Assembly (NCBI GenBank): GCA_947503365.1
Contig: CANNDT010000002.1
Location: 1-64,000, forward strand
DNA: 64,000 bases
Reading direction: 5' to 3'
DNA from: CANNDT01 sp945876205
GTDB lineage: Bacteria > Acidobacteriota > Vicinamibacteria > Vicinamibacterales > UBA2999
Positions 24,553-32,257 of the stretch are shown here, piece by piece. A program made the position numbers and the translations under genes. Numbering within the stretch: position 1 is the first letter of the stretch; each line of letters opens with the position of its first letter. The notes under the pieces are model-generated. The model was not told the DNA's origin. It was given only the letters and a program-made list of their open reading frames with translations, and did no database searches.

Positions 24553-26397
24553 GTGAAGTCAGCCTCCGTCCTCGGCATTTCTGCCTATTACCACGATGCG
24601 GCGGCGTGCCTGCTCGTCGATGGACGGATCGTGGCTGCGGCGCAGGAGGAGCGCTTTACTCGCAAGAAGCATGATGAGCGCTTCCCGGCGCACGCCATTG
24701 CCTATTGTCTCGAGGAAGCCCGTCTCAAGATCGAGGACATCGATCACATCGCCTTCTATGAGAAGCCGCTGCTCAAGTTCGAGCGCCTCCTCGAGAGCTA
24801 CATTGCGTCGGCGCCGAGGGGATTGCGCTCCTACCTGATGGCGATGCCGCTCTGGCTTGGCCAGAAACTGTGGCTCGCTGACGACATTCGCCGCGAGCTC
24901 GGGATCGACGCGCCGATCCTCTTTGGCGATCATCACGAATCACACGCCGCATCGGCGTTCTATCCCTCGCCTTTCGAAGAGGCTGTAGTGCTCACGATCG
25001 ACGGAGTCGGCGAATGGACGACCTCGTCGATCGCCCACGGCGATGGGGCAGCGTTGACGATGCTGCGCGTGATGCGGTTTCCGCATTCAGTCGGCCTGCT
25101 GTACTCCGCATTCACCTACTTCACGGGATTCACGGTCAATGAGGGCGAGTACAAGGTCATGGGGCTCGCTCCGTATGGCGAGCCTACTTACGTCAACGCG
25201 ATTCGCGATCACGTCGTTGAGATCCATGACGATGGGAGCATTCGGCTGAACCTGGAGTACTTCGAGTTCGTGCACGGGCTGACGATGACCGGGGGAGGTT
25301 TCGAGCGGCTGTTCGGCGGTGCTGCGCGACGGCCCGACAGTCCGGTCACGCAGCGCGAGATGGATCTCGCGCGGTCTGTTCAGGAAGTCGTTGAGGAGAT
25401 CATGCTGCGCATGGCGCGTGCTGCGCACGCGGAAACCGGGTCGCGCCGACTGTGCCTAGCCGGCGGCGTGGCGTTGAACTGCGTGGCGAACGGCCGGCTC
25501 CTGCGCGAGGGCCCGTTCGAAGAAGTCTGGATTCAGCCTGCGGCCGGGGACGCGGGCGGCGCGCTAGGCGTGGCGTATGCGATCTGGCACCGCCATCTGG
25601 AGAACCCTCGTGTGAGCGCTGAACAGAGAGGTGACTGGACGCCCGGTGCAGGTGCTGCGGCGGACGACTTGCCCGCGTATGCCGATGAGATGCAGGGGTC
25701 GCTGCTTGGGCCTCGTTTCGACGACGAGGCAATCGCGGCGTGGTTGCGGGATCAGAACATAGCTGCCGACCGCGTCGACCGTGCGGCCCTACCTATGCGT
25801 GTGGCGCGCCTGATCGCCGACGGCAAGGTGGTTGGCTTGTTCCAGGGCCGGATGGAGTTCGGACCTCGCGCGCTCGGCTGCAGGTCGATCATCGGCGACC
25901 CGCGCTCGCCGTCGATGCAATCGGTGCTCAACCTGAAAATCAAGTTCCGCGAGTCGTTCCGGCCGTTTGCGCCGGCGGTACTGCGCGAGCATGTCGCCGA
26001 GTGGTTCGAGCTCGACACCGAGAGCCCGTACATGCTGCTCGTGGCGGATGTCGCGGCATCACGGCGTGTCCCGGCGCCTGCCGGCGCCGAATCGCTCTGG
26101 GGTATCGAGAAGTTGAAGGTGCCGCGGTCCACGATTCCGGCGGTGACCCACGTCGACAATTCAGCCCGCATCCAGACGGTTCGCCGCGCTGACAATCCTC
26201 TGTATTACGACATCATCAGCGCCTTCAAAGAGCTCACCGGCTGTCCGATCATCGTCAATACGTCGTTCAACGTCCGCGATGAACCGATCGTGTGCACGCC
26301 GGAAGATGCCTACCGGTGTTTCATGAAGACCGAGATGGACGTCCTCGTCCTCGAATCCCACCTGATCACGAAATTGGGCGTGCGCGCATTTCCTTGA
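24553..26397 (+). CDS. Carbamoyltransferase (NodU/CmcH/TobZ family)
   Basis: A 614-residue enzyme from GTG 24553 that transfers carbamoyl from carbamoyl-phosphate via carbamoyl-adenylate to a hydroxyl, typically on a sugar. The N-terminal Kae1-like domain begins VLGISAYYHDAAACLL and has DHHESHAASAFYPS and LTIDGVGEWTTSS, with metal-binding histidines. The C-terminal domain shows GKVVGLFQGRMEFGPRALGCR and VNTSFNVRDEPIV. The length is normal. Together with SxtJ and DUF5989 it forms a carbamoylation module adjoining the glycan operon, so a carbamoylated sugar in the surface polymer is likely. Its stop codon lies inside the -35 element of the next operon. Confidence 0.92.
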   Translation: MKSASVLGISAYYHDAAACLLVDGRIVAAAQEERFTRKKHDERFPAHAIAYCLEEARLKIEDIDHIAFYEKPLLKFERLLESYIASAPRGLRSYLMAMPLWLGQKLWLADDIRRELGIDAPILFGDHHESHAASAFYPSPFEEAVVLTIDGVGEWTTSSIAHGDGAALTMLRVMRFPHSVGLLYSAFTYFTGFTVNEGEYKVMGLAPYGEPTYVNAIRDHVVEIHDDGSIRLNLEYFEFVHGLTMTGGGFERLFGGAARRPDSPVTQREMDLARSVQEVVEEIMLRMARAAHAETGSRRLCLAGGVALNCVANGRLLREGPFEEVWIQPAAGDAGGALGVAYAIWHRHLENPRVSAEQRGDWTPGAGAAADDLPAYADEMQGSLLGPRFDDEAIAAWLRDQNIAADRVDRAALPMRVARLIADGKVVGLFQGRMEFGPRALGCRSIIGDPRSPSMQSVLNLKIKFRESFRPFAPAVLREHVAEWFELDTESPYMLLVADVAASRRVPAPAGAESLWGIEKLKVPRSTIPAVTHVDNSARIQTVRRADNPLYYDIISAFKELTGCPIIVNTSFNVRDEPIVCTPEDAYRCFMKTEMDVLVLESHLITKLGVRAFP

Positions 26398-26423
26398 CAA
26401 GGCGGCCTTTACCCGCGTTTAAT
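26394..26423 (+). promoter_or_regulatory. Strong sigma70-like promoter of the glycan operon
   Basis: Perfect -35 TTGACA (26394-26399), 18-nt spacer, TTTAAT (26418-26423). It is the best promoter match seen in the window and stands directly before the regulator-led run of genes. Confidence 0.65.
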
Positions 26424-26425
26424 GC

Positions 26426-26446
26426 ATTGTTCACGTCCTGAACAAT
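26426..26446. promoter_or_regulatory. Probable operator: ATTGTTC-N7-GAACAAT
   Basis: A perfect 7+7 inverted repeat three nt after the -10 element, covering the expected transcription start. Such placement suits a repressor. The downstream gene encodes a winged-helix protein, so autoregulation is the simplest reading. I did not find a second copy by eye. Confidence 0.6.
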
Positions 26447-26518
26447 CTCCGGCTATCGCCTGCTCTCCAGCATGGTTCCCGCCTGCCTGGACTGTGAGGG
26501 AGAGGCACGGAGTGCATC

Positions 26519-27130
26519 TTGACACCCCTTCAAAACGAACAAGATCGACAGATTCTGCAGGCAATCGCGTCTGGGGAACGAGTCACGCAGCGGTCGCTTT
26601 CCAGCGATCTGGGAGTGGCGCTCGGCCTCACGAACCTGCTGATTCGCCGGTTGGCCGGGAAGGGCTACATCAAGGTGTCGGGGATCGGCCCGCGCAACCT
26701 GCGTTATCTCATGACGCCGGAGGGCTGGGAGGCGCTTGGCCGTGCCACCCGTGTATCGCTCGAGAACACGATTCATCTGTACACCCAGACGCGAGAACAG
26801 ATTCGCGCCAGTCTCACGACGCTCTCTGAGCAGTGTAAGGTCGACGGCTCCGGCCAGAAGCGGGTGGTCTTCTATGGCGTCGGCGATGTGGCCGAGATCG
26901 CCTACGTCAGCCTTCAGCGGACCGATCTCACGCTTATCGGGGTGGTCGACGATCGTCGTCGCGGGCGATTCTTCGACGTGACGATCTGCGGCCCGGAGTG
27001 CCTGTCGGCTGATGGGTTCAACGGCGTCACGTACTCCCACGTCATCGTAGCGAGCATCCGGCACTCGGATTCGATCCAGACGCGTCTCAACGAGCGGGGC
27101 GTGCCGCGCGACAAGGTGTATTGCCTGTAG
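26519..27130 (+). CDS. Winged-helix regulator with C-terminal Rossmann-like sensor domain
   Basis: A 203-residue protein starting at TTG 26519. Residues ~5-65 form a MarR-like winged helix (RQILQAIASGERVTQRSLSS, DLGVALGLTNLLIRRLAGKG, YIKVSG). A helical stretch (~80-110) follows. Residues ~115-190 resemble a CoA/nucleotide-binding Rossmann unit (VVFYGVGDVAEIAYVSL, GVVDDRRRG, YSHVIVASI), similar to the N-terminal part of sugar acyltransferases or Rex-like sensors. Regulators with this N-terminal module often head exopolysaccharide clusters. It is the first gene after the promoter/operator pair and is 25 nt ahead of the ABC transporter, so it probably controls the whole run in response to a nucleotide or sugar ligand (inference). 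Confidence 0.78.
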   Translation: MTPLQNEQDRQILQAIASGERVTQRSLSSDLGVALGLTNLLIRRLAGKGYIKVSGIGPRNLRYLMTPEGWEALGRATRVSLENTIHLYTQTREQIRASLTTLSEQCKVDGSGQKRVVFYGVGDVAEIAYVSLQRTDLTLIGVVDDRRRGRFFDVTICGPECLSADGFNGVTYSHVIVASIRHSDSIQTRLNERGVPRDKVYCL

Positions 27131-27155
27131 CCCACATTTCGCTGAGTGCTCTGCC

Positions 27156-29015
27156 GTGTCCGTAAAACACGACGGGGTCTTCCAGTTGACGGTCAGGCTG
27201 TGGCGCCATCTGCACCGGCATCGCCGGCGTCAGCTCGCGCTGCTTTGCGTGCTGATCGGCATCAGCGCGTTCTCCGAGGTGGCCACCCTCGGTGCGTTGT
27301 TACCTTTTATTGGGATCCTTGCGTCGCCTGACCGAGTACTGAATCACCCAATGCTCGGCGGCGTCATCGCCTCGTGGGGAATCACGGCGGCAGACGAACT
27401 CGTTCTGCCATTCGCGGTGCTGTTCGGGGTCGCCGCGGTAGCAACTGCGGCATTTCGACTTGTCTTGCTCTGGTCTACCAGCCGACTCGCCTACGGCATC
27501 AGCAGCGACTTTGGCATCGCAATCTACAATCGAACGCTGTATCAGCCGTACTCCGTGCAGGTCGCACGCAACAGCAGCTCGGTGCTGAGCGGCATCACAC
27601 ACAAAGTCGATGGCGCGTCCAGGATGCTGATCGGCCAGCTAAGACTTGTGACGGATCTCGTCTTATTGCTGGCGCTCATATCAGCCCTGGTGGCCGTTCA
27701 TCCTGCGGCTGCGACGGTCGCTGGCGCAGGTTTCGGCGGCAGCTACATGCTCGCGTCATGGGTCGCACGCCGCCGCCTGCAGCACAACGGTCTGCTCGTG
27801 GCTCGCGAACAGACCAACATCATCAAGGTCGTACAGGAAGGCCTGGGCGGGATTCGCGATGTGTTGCTCGACTGGACGCAGCCTGTGTACGTCGAGGTGT
27901 ACCGGAAAGCGAATTCGCGGCTGCGCCGGGCGGCCGCTGACAACCAGTTCCTTGCGGGAGCGCCGCGGTCCGTGGTGGAGGCGGTCGGCATAATCCTTGT
28001 CGTTGGGCTGGCCTGCTGGCTGAGCGGTGCCCCCGGCGGCCTGAGCACTGCATTGCCGGTGCTCGCCGTGCTTGCACTTGGCGCGCAGCGTCTCTTGCCC
28101 GTGTTGCAGCAAGCCTACGATTCCTGGTCCTTGATTGTGATCAACAGCGTCCCTGTTTCGGAAGTGCTGGACATGCTCGATCAGCCTCTGCCTCCAGAGG
28201 CGAACCTGCCGGTGCCGTCGCCGCTCCGCGTACGGGAGGGTATCTCCTTTGAAGATGTGAAGTTCCGCTACGCGGAAGACGGACCGTGGGTGCTGGATGG
28301 CGTGAACCTGTCGATTCCCAAGGGCATTCGGATGGGAGTGGTCGGCGCGACTGGTAGCGGCAAGAGCACTTTAATGGACCTGCTCATGGGCCTCCTGGAA
28401 ACCACTGGGGGCTCAATCCTCGTGGACGGCCTCGCGGTCACCGGCGAGCGCCTCCGAGCGTGGCAGCGCAGCGTGGCCCATGTCCCCCAGAGCATTTACC
28501 TCTCCGACTCCACCATTGCTGAGAACATCGCATTCGGGACTCCTCCGAAGGCCATTGACATGGAGCGGGTCAGGCAAGCGGCGGCAGACGCGCAGATTGC
28601 GGACTTCATTGAAAGCCGTCCTGAAGGCTACATGTCGATGATCGGCGAAAGGGGCATCCGCCTTTCGGGTGGACAACGCCAACGGGTTGGCATCGCTCGC
28701 GCACTCTACAAGAGGGGGTCTGTTCTCGTGTTCGATGAGGCCACCAGCGCGCTCGACAACACCACCGAGCAGTCGGTGATGGAGACGATCGAAGGCCTCG
28801 AGCGTGATCTCACAGTGATCATCATCGCTCACCGGGTGACGACCGTGCGCCGTTGCGATCGATTCGTCGAGTTGATTGGCTGTCGCGCGGTCGAATACGA
28901 GTCGTATGAGCAGATGATCGAGAGGAGCCCGTCTGCGCGGCAGATCTTTACCGCGAGCGAGGGGGTGACCCGAGCGATGATCCCGGGAATGCTGCCAAGG
29001 TGCGATCATGTCTGA
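27156..29015 (+). CDS. ABC transporter, fused permease-ATPase (MsbA/PglK-like flippase or exporter)
   Basis: A 619-residue half-transporter from GTG 27156. The N-terminal ~330 residues hold six predicted membrane helices (ABC type IV exporter fold). The nucleotide-binding domain has Walker A GATGSGKST, Q-loop PQSIYLSD, signature RLSGGQRQRVGIARAL, Walker B VLVFDEATSALD and the switch His in IIAHR. Exporters of this shape flip lipid-linked oligosaccharides (PglK) or lipids (MsbA). Position at the head of a glycan operon favours flipping of a lipid-linked glycan unit, but the substrate cannot be read from the sequence. It overlaps the next gene by 8 nt. Confidence 0.87.
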   Translation: MSVKHDGVFQLTVRLWRHLHRHRRRQLALLCVLIGISAFSEVATLGALLPFIGILASPDRVLNHPMLGGVIASWGITAADELVLPFAVLFGVAAVATAAFRLVLLWSTSRLAYGISSDFGIAIYNRTLYQPYSVQVARNSSSVLSGITHKVDGASRMLIGQLRLVTDLVLLLALISALVAVHPAAATVAGAGFGGSYMLASWVARRRLQHNGLLVAREQTNIIKVVQEGLGGIRDVLLDWTQPVYVEVYRKANSRLRRAAADNQFLAGAPRSVVEAVGIILVVGLACWLSGAPGGLSTALPVLAVLALGAQRLLPVLQQAYDSWSLIVINSVPVSEVLDMLDQPLPPEANLPVPSPLRVREGISFEDVKFRYAEDGPWVLDGVNLSIPKGIRMGVVGATGSGKSTLMDLLMGLLETTGGSILVDGLAVTGERLRAWQRSVAHVPQSIYLSDSTIAENIAFGTPPKAIDMERVRQAAADAQIADFIESRPEGYMSMIGERGIRLSGGQRQRVGIARALYKRGSVLVFDEATSALDNTTEQSVMETIEGLERDLTVIIIAHRVTTVRRCDRFVELIGCRAVEYESYEQMIERSPSARQIFTASEGVTRAMIPGMLPRCDHV

Positions 29016-30396
29016 GGCTTCCGCTCCACTGGTTTCCATCGTCATTCGCACGAAGAACGAAGAGCGCTGGATCGCGCCGTGCCTGCGCGCCGTGTTCGAT
29101 CAGACCTATCCCAACATCGAGGTGGTCCTCGTCGACAACATCTCGACCGACCAGACCCTGAAGCGGGCGCGGGAATTCCCGGTGAAGGTCGTGAGCATTA
29201 CAGACTTCAAGCCGGGCAAAGCCATCAACGATGGCATTCGCGCGTCACGCGGAGAGATCATCGTCTGCCTTTCCGGACACTGTGTTCCAGTCAAGAAGGT
29301 GTGGCTGGAAAATCTCGTACGTGATCTTTCGGACTCGAGAGTCGCGGGGGTTTATGGCCGACAGGAACCGTTGTCTTACAGCAGCGACCTGGATAAGCGC
29401 GATCTGCTGACGGTGTTCGGCCTCGATAAGAAGGAGCAGATCAAGGACTCGTTCTTCCACAACGCGAACAGCGCGTTGCTGCGTTCGACGTGGAATCGCT
29501 TTCCCTTTGACGAGGAGACAACGAACATCGAGGATCGGTTGTGGGGTCAACAAGTGATCCGGGCAGGCTGCCGCATTGTCTATGAACCGGAAGCTAGCGT
29601 CTATCACTGGCATGGCATCCATCAGGATCTCGATCCACGCCGGGCCCGCAATATCGTCCGCATTCTGGAGTCACTTGATGGTTTCCGGGCGACCGCCGCA
29701 CATCACGCCCCGGCGAACCTGAAGACCGTGGCCATAATTCCGGTTCGCGGCCGATCGCGCATGATCAACGGTACGACATTGCTCGACTACGCGATTCGTT
29801 CCGCGCGATCGGCCTCCCTCGTCAAAGACGTGATTGTGGCGACAGACGACGAGGTTACGGCAACGCTCGCTCAATCTCTCGGCGCGCGCGTGCCTTTCCT
29901 GCGTCCCAAGGAATTGTCTGAAGACTACGTCGACATCGTGGATGTGGTCCGCTTCGCCGTGGAGCGCATTGAGGAATCGGAAGGCGTGCCGGATCTCGTG
30001 GTCATTCTTGAGGAAACGTATCCCTTTCGTCCCGCGACGATGCTGGACGACATGATTCGTCGCGTGGTCGCGGACGGCCTGGACACCATGATCGCGGCCA
30101 AGCGGGAGCGGCGCGGGATATGGCTCGAGCAAGACGGCAAGACCGAGTTACTCGCCGACGGTTTTATGCCGCGGGCGTTCAAAAAGACCAACGCCATGGT
30201 CGGACTCATGGGTCTGGCCTGCGTCACCCATCCCGTGTTTATCCGGGAAGGAAGCTTGGCTGCGGGGCGGCTGGGGATATTTGAGGTCACCGATCCGCTC
30301 GCCTCGATCGAGGTGCGCGACGATGCCACGGCTGACCTCACCGCGCAGACACTCGATACCTGGTGGTCACACACGCAACGGCAGCCGGTTCCCTGA
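29008..30396 (+). CDS. GT2 glycosyltransferase fused to a degenerate CMP-sugar synthetase-like domain
   Basis: 462 residues from ATG 29008. Residues 1-~215 are a GT2 transferase: SIVIRTKNEERWIAPCL, VVLVDNISTDQT, KPGKAINDGIRAS, and an acidic site in TTNIEDRLWG. Residues ~238-450 align in order with acylneuraminate cytidylyltransferases, but the signature loop reads VRGRSRMINGT (246-256) instead of ARxGSKGxxxKN as in the intact enzyme at 31495. The CTP-binding Ser-Lys and the later Lys-Asn are lost. Later elements (VIVATDDEV, ILEETYPFR) remain. It is probably a transferase with a non-catalytic CMP-sugar-binding domain that could bind its donor; an altered nucleotidyltransferase is the alternative. 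Confidence 0.8.
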   Translation: MSEASAPLVSIVIRTKNEERWIAPCLRAVFDQTYPNIEVVLVDNISTDQTLKRAREFPVKVVSITDFKPGKAINDGIRASRGEIIVCLSGHCVPVKKVWLENLVRDLSDSRVAGVYGRQEPLSYSSDLDKRDLLTVFGLDKKEQIKDSFFHNANSALLRSTWNRFPFDEETTNIEDRLWGQQVIRAGCRIVYEPEASVYHWHGIHQDLDPRRARNIVRILESLDGFRATAAHHAPANLKTVAIIPVRGRSRMINGTTLLDYAIRSARSASLVKDVIVATDDEVTATLAQSLGARVPFLRPKELSEDYVDIVDVVRFAVERIEESEGVPDLVVILEETYPFRPATMLDDMIRRVVADGLDTMIAAKRERRGIWLEQDGKTELLADGFMPRAFKKTNAMVGLMGLACVTHPVFIREGSLAAGRLGIFEVTDPLASIEVRDDATADLTAQTLDTWWSHTQRQPVP

Positions 30397-31502
30397 CGAA
30401 AGAGACAATCCGGGTCGCTATGGTCGGCGCCGGCCGCGTGGCGCAGCACTACCGGAAGATTCTCGACTCTGGCGGGGTGACGGGATGGCAGATGGTCGGT
30501 GTCTGCGACCTGCGGCTCGAACACGCTGATTCGCTGGCGCGTCACTTCAGGTGTCCCGCGTTCACGGACTACGCAACGATGCTGGACCAGTGCCGCGCGG
30601 ATTTGGTACTGGTCCTCACTCCCTCGAGCCTCCACTACGAGCATGCTCGCATTGCGCTCGAGCGAGGCCTGAACGTCCTCGTGGAAAAGCCGATGACGAT
30701 GCTGCCCTCTCAGGGACGCGAACTGGATGCGTTGGCGCGAGACAAGGGCCTCATGTATGGCGTCGCCTTTCAGAACAGGTTAAACCCCGCGATTGTCCGC
30801 GTACGGCAGGCGCTGTTGCAAGGACGATTCGGAAAGATTGTGACCGCGACGATTCGGCTGCGATGGTGCCGGTACCAGGACTATTACGAGGACGGCTGGC
30901 ATGGCACCTGGGCGCACGACGGGGGCGTCATCAACCAGCAGGCGATTCACCACGTGGACGCGCTGAATTGGCTGCTGGGACCCGTCGAAGCGGTGTGCGC
31001 GGCGACGGGTAACCGCCTCAATCGCCTTGAGGCGGAAGACACCATGGTGGCGACGGTGCGCTTTACCAGCGGTGCGCTCGGGACCATCGAAGCAACAACG
31101 GCCGCGCGGCCGGAGGACTTCGAGGCGTCGCTCTCCATCGTCGGGGAGAAGGGAATGGCCGTCGTCGGTGGTATCGCTCTCAATAGGGTACAGACGTGGC
31201 GCTTCGTCGAGACGCTCCCAGACGACGAGGACACACCGCGGCGTTGGTCGCAGGAGGTGCCGAACGGCTACGGGTTGAGTCACGGCCCGCTATTGCAGCG
31301 GGTCATCGATGCGTTGCGCGAGGGGCGCATCGAACCGCCGGTGCCGGCGGGCGACGGTATTCCTACGACCGAACTGGTGCATGCCTTGTATCGCAGTGAT
31401 GAATTGAGAGGATGGGTGTTGCTCGCCGACAACCCGGTGTCCTCGCGCCTGGGCCGCATTCAACACGTTGGTGCAACCTTCAAGGAACAACCTCTTGGAT
31501 AA
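30363..31502 (+). CDS. Gfo/Idh/MocA-family oxidoreductase
   Basis: A sugar or inositol dehydrogenase-like enzyme, up to 379 residues. The Rossmann start RVAMVGAGRVAQHYRKIL, the catalytic-site motif NVLVEKPMTM (EKP Lys) and GGVINQQAIHHVDALNWLLG (His) are all present, so it should bind NAD(P) and oxidise or reduce a sugar hydroxyl. GTG 30363 lies 34 nt inside the preceding gene; no better start exists before the dinucleotide loop, so the first ~16 residues are uncertain. In Block A it may supply the oxidised precursor of the acidic sugar (inference). Eight-nt overlap with the next gene if that begins at TTG 31495. Confidence 0.85.
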   Translation: MVTHATAAGSLTKETIRVAMVGAGRVAQHYRKILDSGGVTGWQMVGVCDLRLEHADSLARHFRCPAFTDYATMLDQCRADLVLVLTPSSLHYEHARIALERGLNVLVEKPMTMLPSQGRELDALARDKGLMYGVAFQNRLNPAIVRVRQALLQGRFGKIVTATIRLRWCRYQDYYEDGWHGTWAHDGGVINQQAIHHVDALNWLLGPVEAVCAATGNRLNRLEAEDTMVATVRFTSGALGTIEATTAARPEDFEASLSIVGEKGMAVVGGIALNRVQTWRFVETLPDDEDTPRRWSQEVPNGYGLSHGPLLQRVIDALREGRIEPPVPAGDGIPTTELVHALYRSDELRGWVLLADNPVSSRLGRIQHVGATFKEQPLG

Positions 31503-32226
31503 GCAAGTGCTGGCGGTCATCGCGGCGCGGGCCGGATCGAAGGGTGTGCCCGGAAAGAATCTGAAGCCGCTCGGAGGAAAGCCCCTTATCGCTTACATGA
31601 TCGAAGCTGCGGCGCGATCCAGACTCGTGACGCGGGTCGTCGTGTCGACGGAAGATGACCGCATCGCCGATACAGCACGCACGTATGGCGCCGACGTCCC
31701 TTTCGTCCGGCCCGCCGACCTGGCCGACGATACGACGCCACTGCTCGCGGTCACCAGGCACGCCATGGAGGAGCTCGACCGGCAAGGTTGGAGAGCCGAC
31801 GCGATCGTGCAGCTTGCACCCACATGCCCGTTTATTCCAACGGCCAAGATCGACGAGGCGATCGAGAAAGTGCTTGAGCCAGGCTCCGACTGTGTCGTCA
31901 GCCTCCGCCGAATCGGGCACGAGCATCCGTACCGTGCCAAACGGCTGCTGGACGATGAGGGCACCTTCGTGCAGTTCATCGAAGGCATCGACGTCGAACG
32001 GTACCAGAGCCGCCAGGATCTTCCCCACGCGTTTTGCACAACGGGTGGAATCTACGCGCGACAGCGAGGCCTGCTCGAGCGATGGACTGGCAAGGACTTC
32101 TGTCTGGGTGCGCGTCCCAGGGCCGTGATGCTCGACGACATCGCGGCGACCAACATCGACGGCCCGCTCGATTTCGCCTTTGCCGACTTCATTCTTTCCC
32201 AGTATGCCGATACCGTCAGTAGATAG
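31495..32226 (+). CDS. Acylneuraminate-type cytidylyltransferase
   Basis: A 243-residue CMP-sugar synthetase. VIAARAGSKGVPGKNLKPLG carries the complete CTP-binding signature. VVVSTEDDRIADTA, QLAPTCPF and DIAATNIDGPLDF follow as in NeuA/PseF/LegF enzymes. It activates an acidic sugar with CTP to give a CMP-sugar. TTG 31495 was chosen because it overlaps the previous stop by 8 nt, a pattern seen at several junctions here; TTG 31468 gives nine extra residues with no similarity. Its substrate is unknown: it sits with the LarA-like, DAHP-synthase-like and AroE-like genes rather than with the Pse genes. Confidence 0.88.
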   Translation: MDKQVLAVIAARAGSKGVPGKNLKPLGGKPLIAYMIEAAARSRLVTRVVVSTEDDRIADTARTYGADVPFVRPADLADDTTPLLAVTRHAMEELDRQGWRADAIVQLAPTCPFIPTAKIDEAIEKVLEPGSDCVVSLRRIGHEHPYRAKRLLDDEGTFVQFIEGIDVERYQSRQDLPHAFCTTGGIYARQRGLLERWTGKDFCLGARPRAVMLDDIAATNIDGPLDFAFADFILSQYADTVSR

Positions 32227-32257
32227 CGTTTCTTCTACCGGCCGCCAGTCTGTGTCG

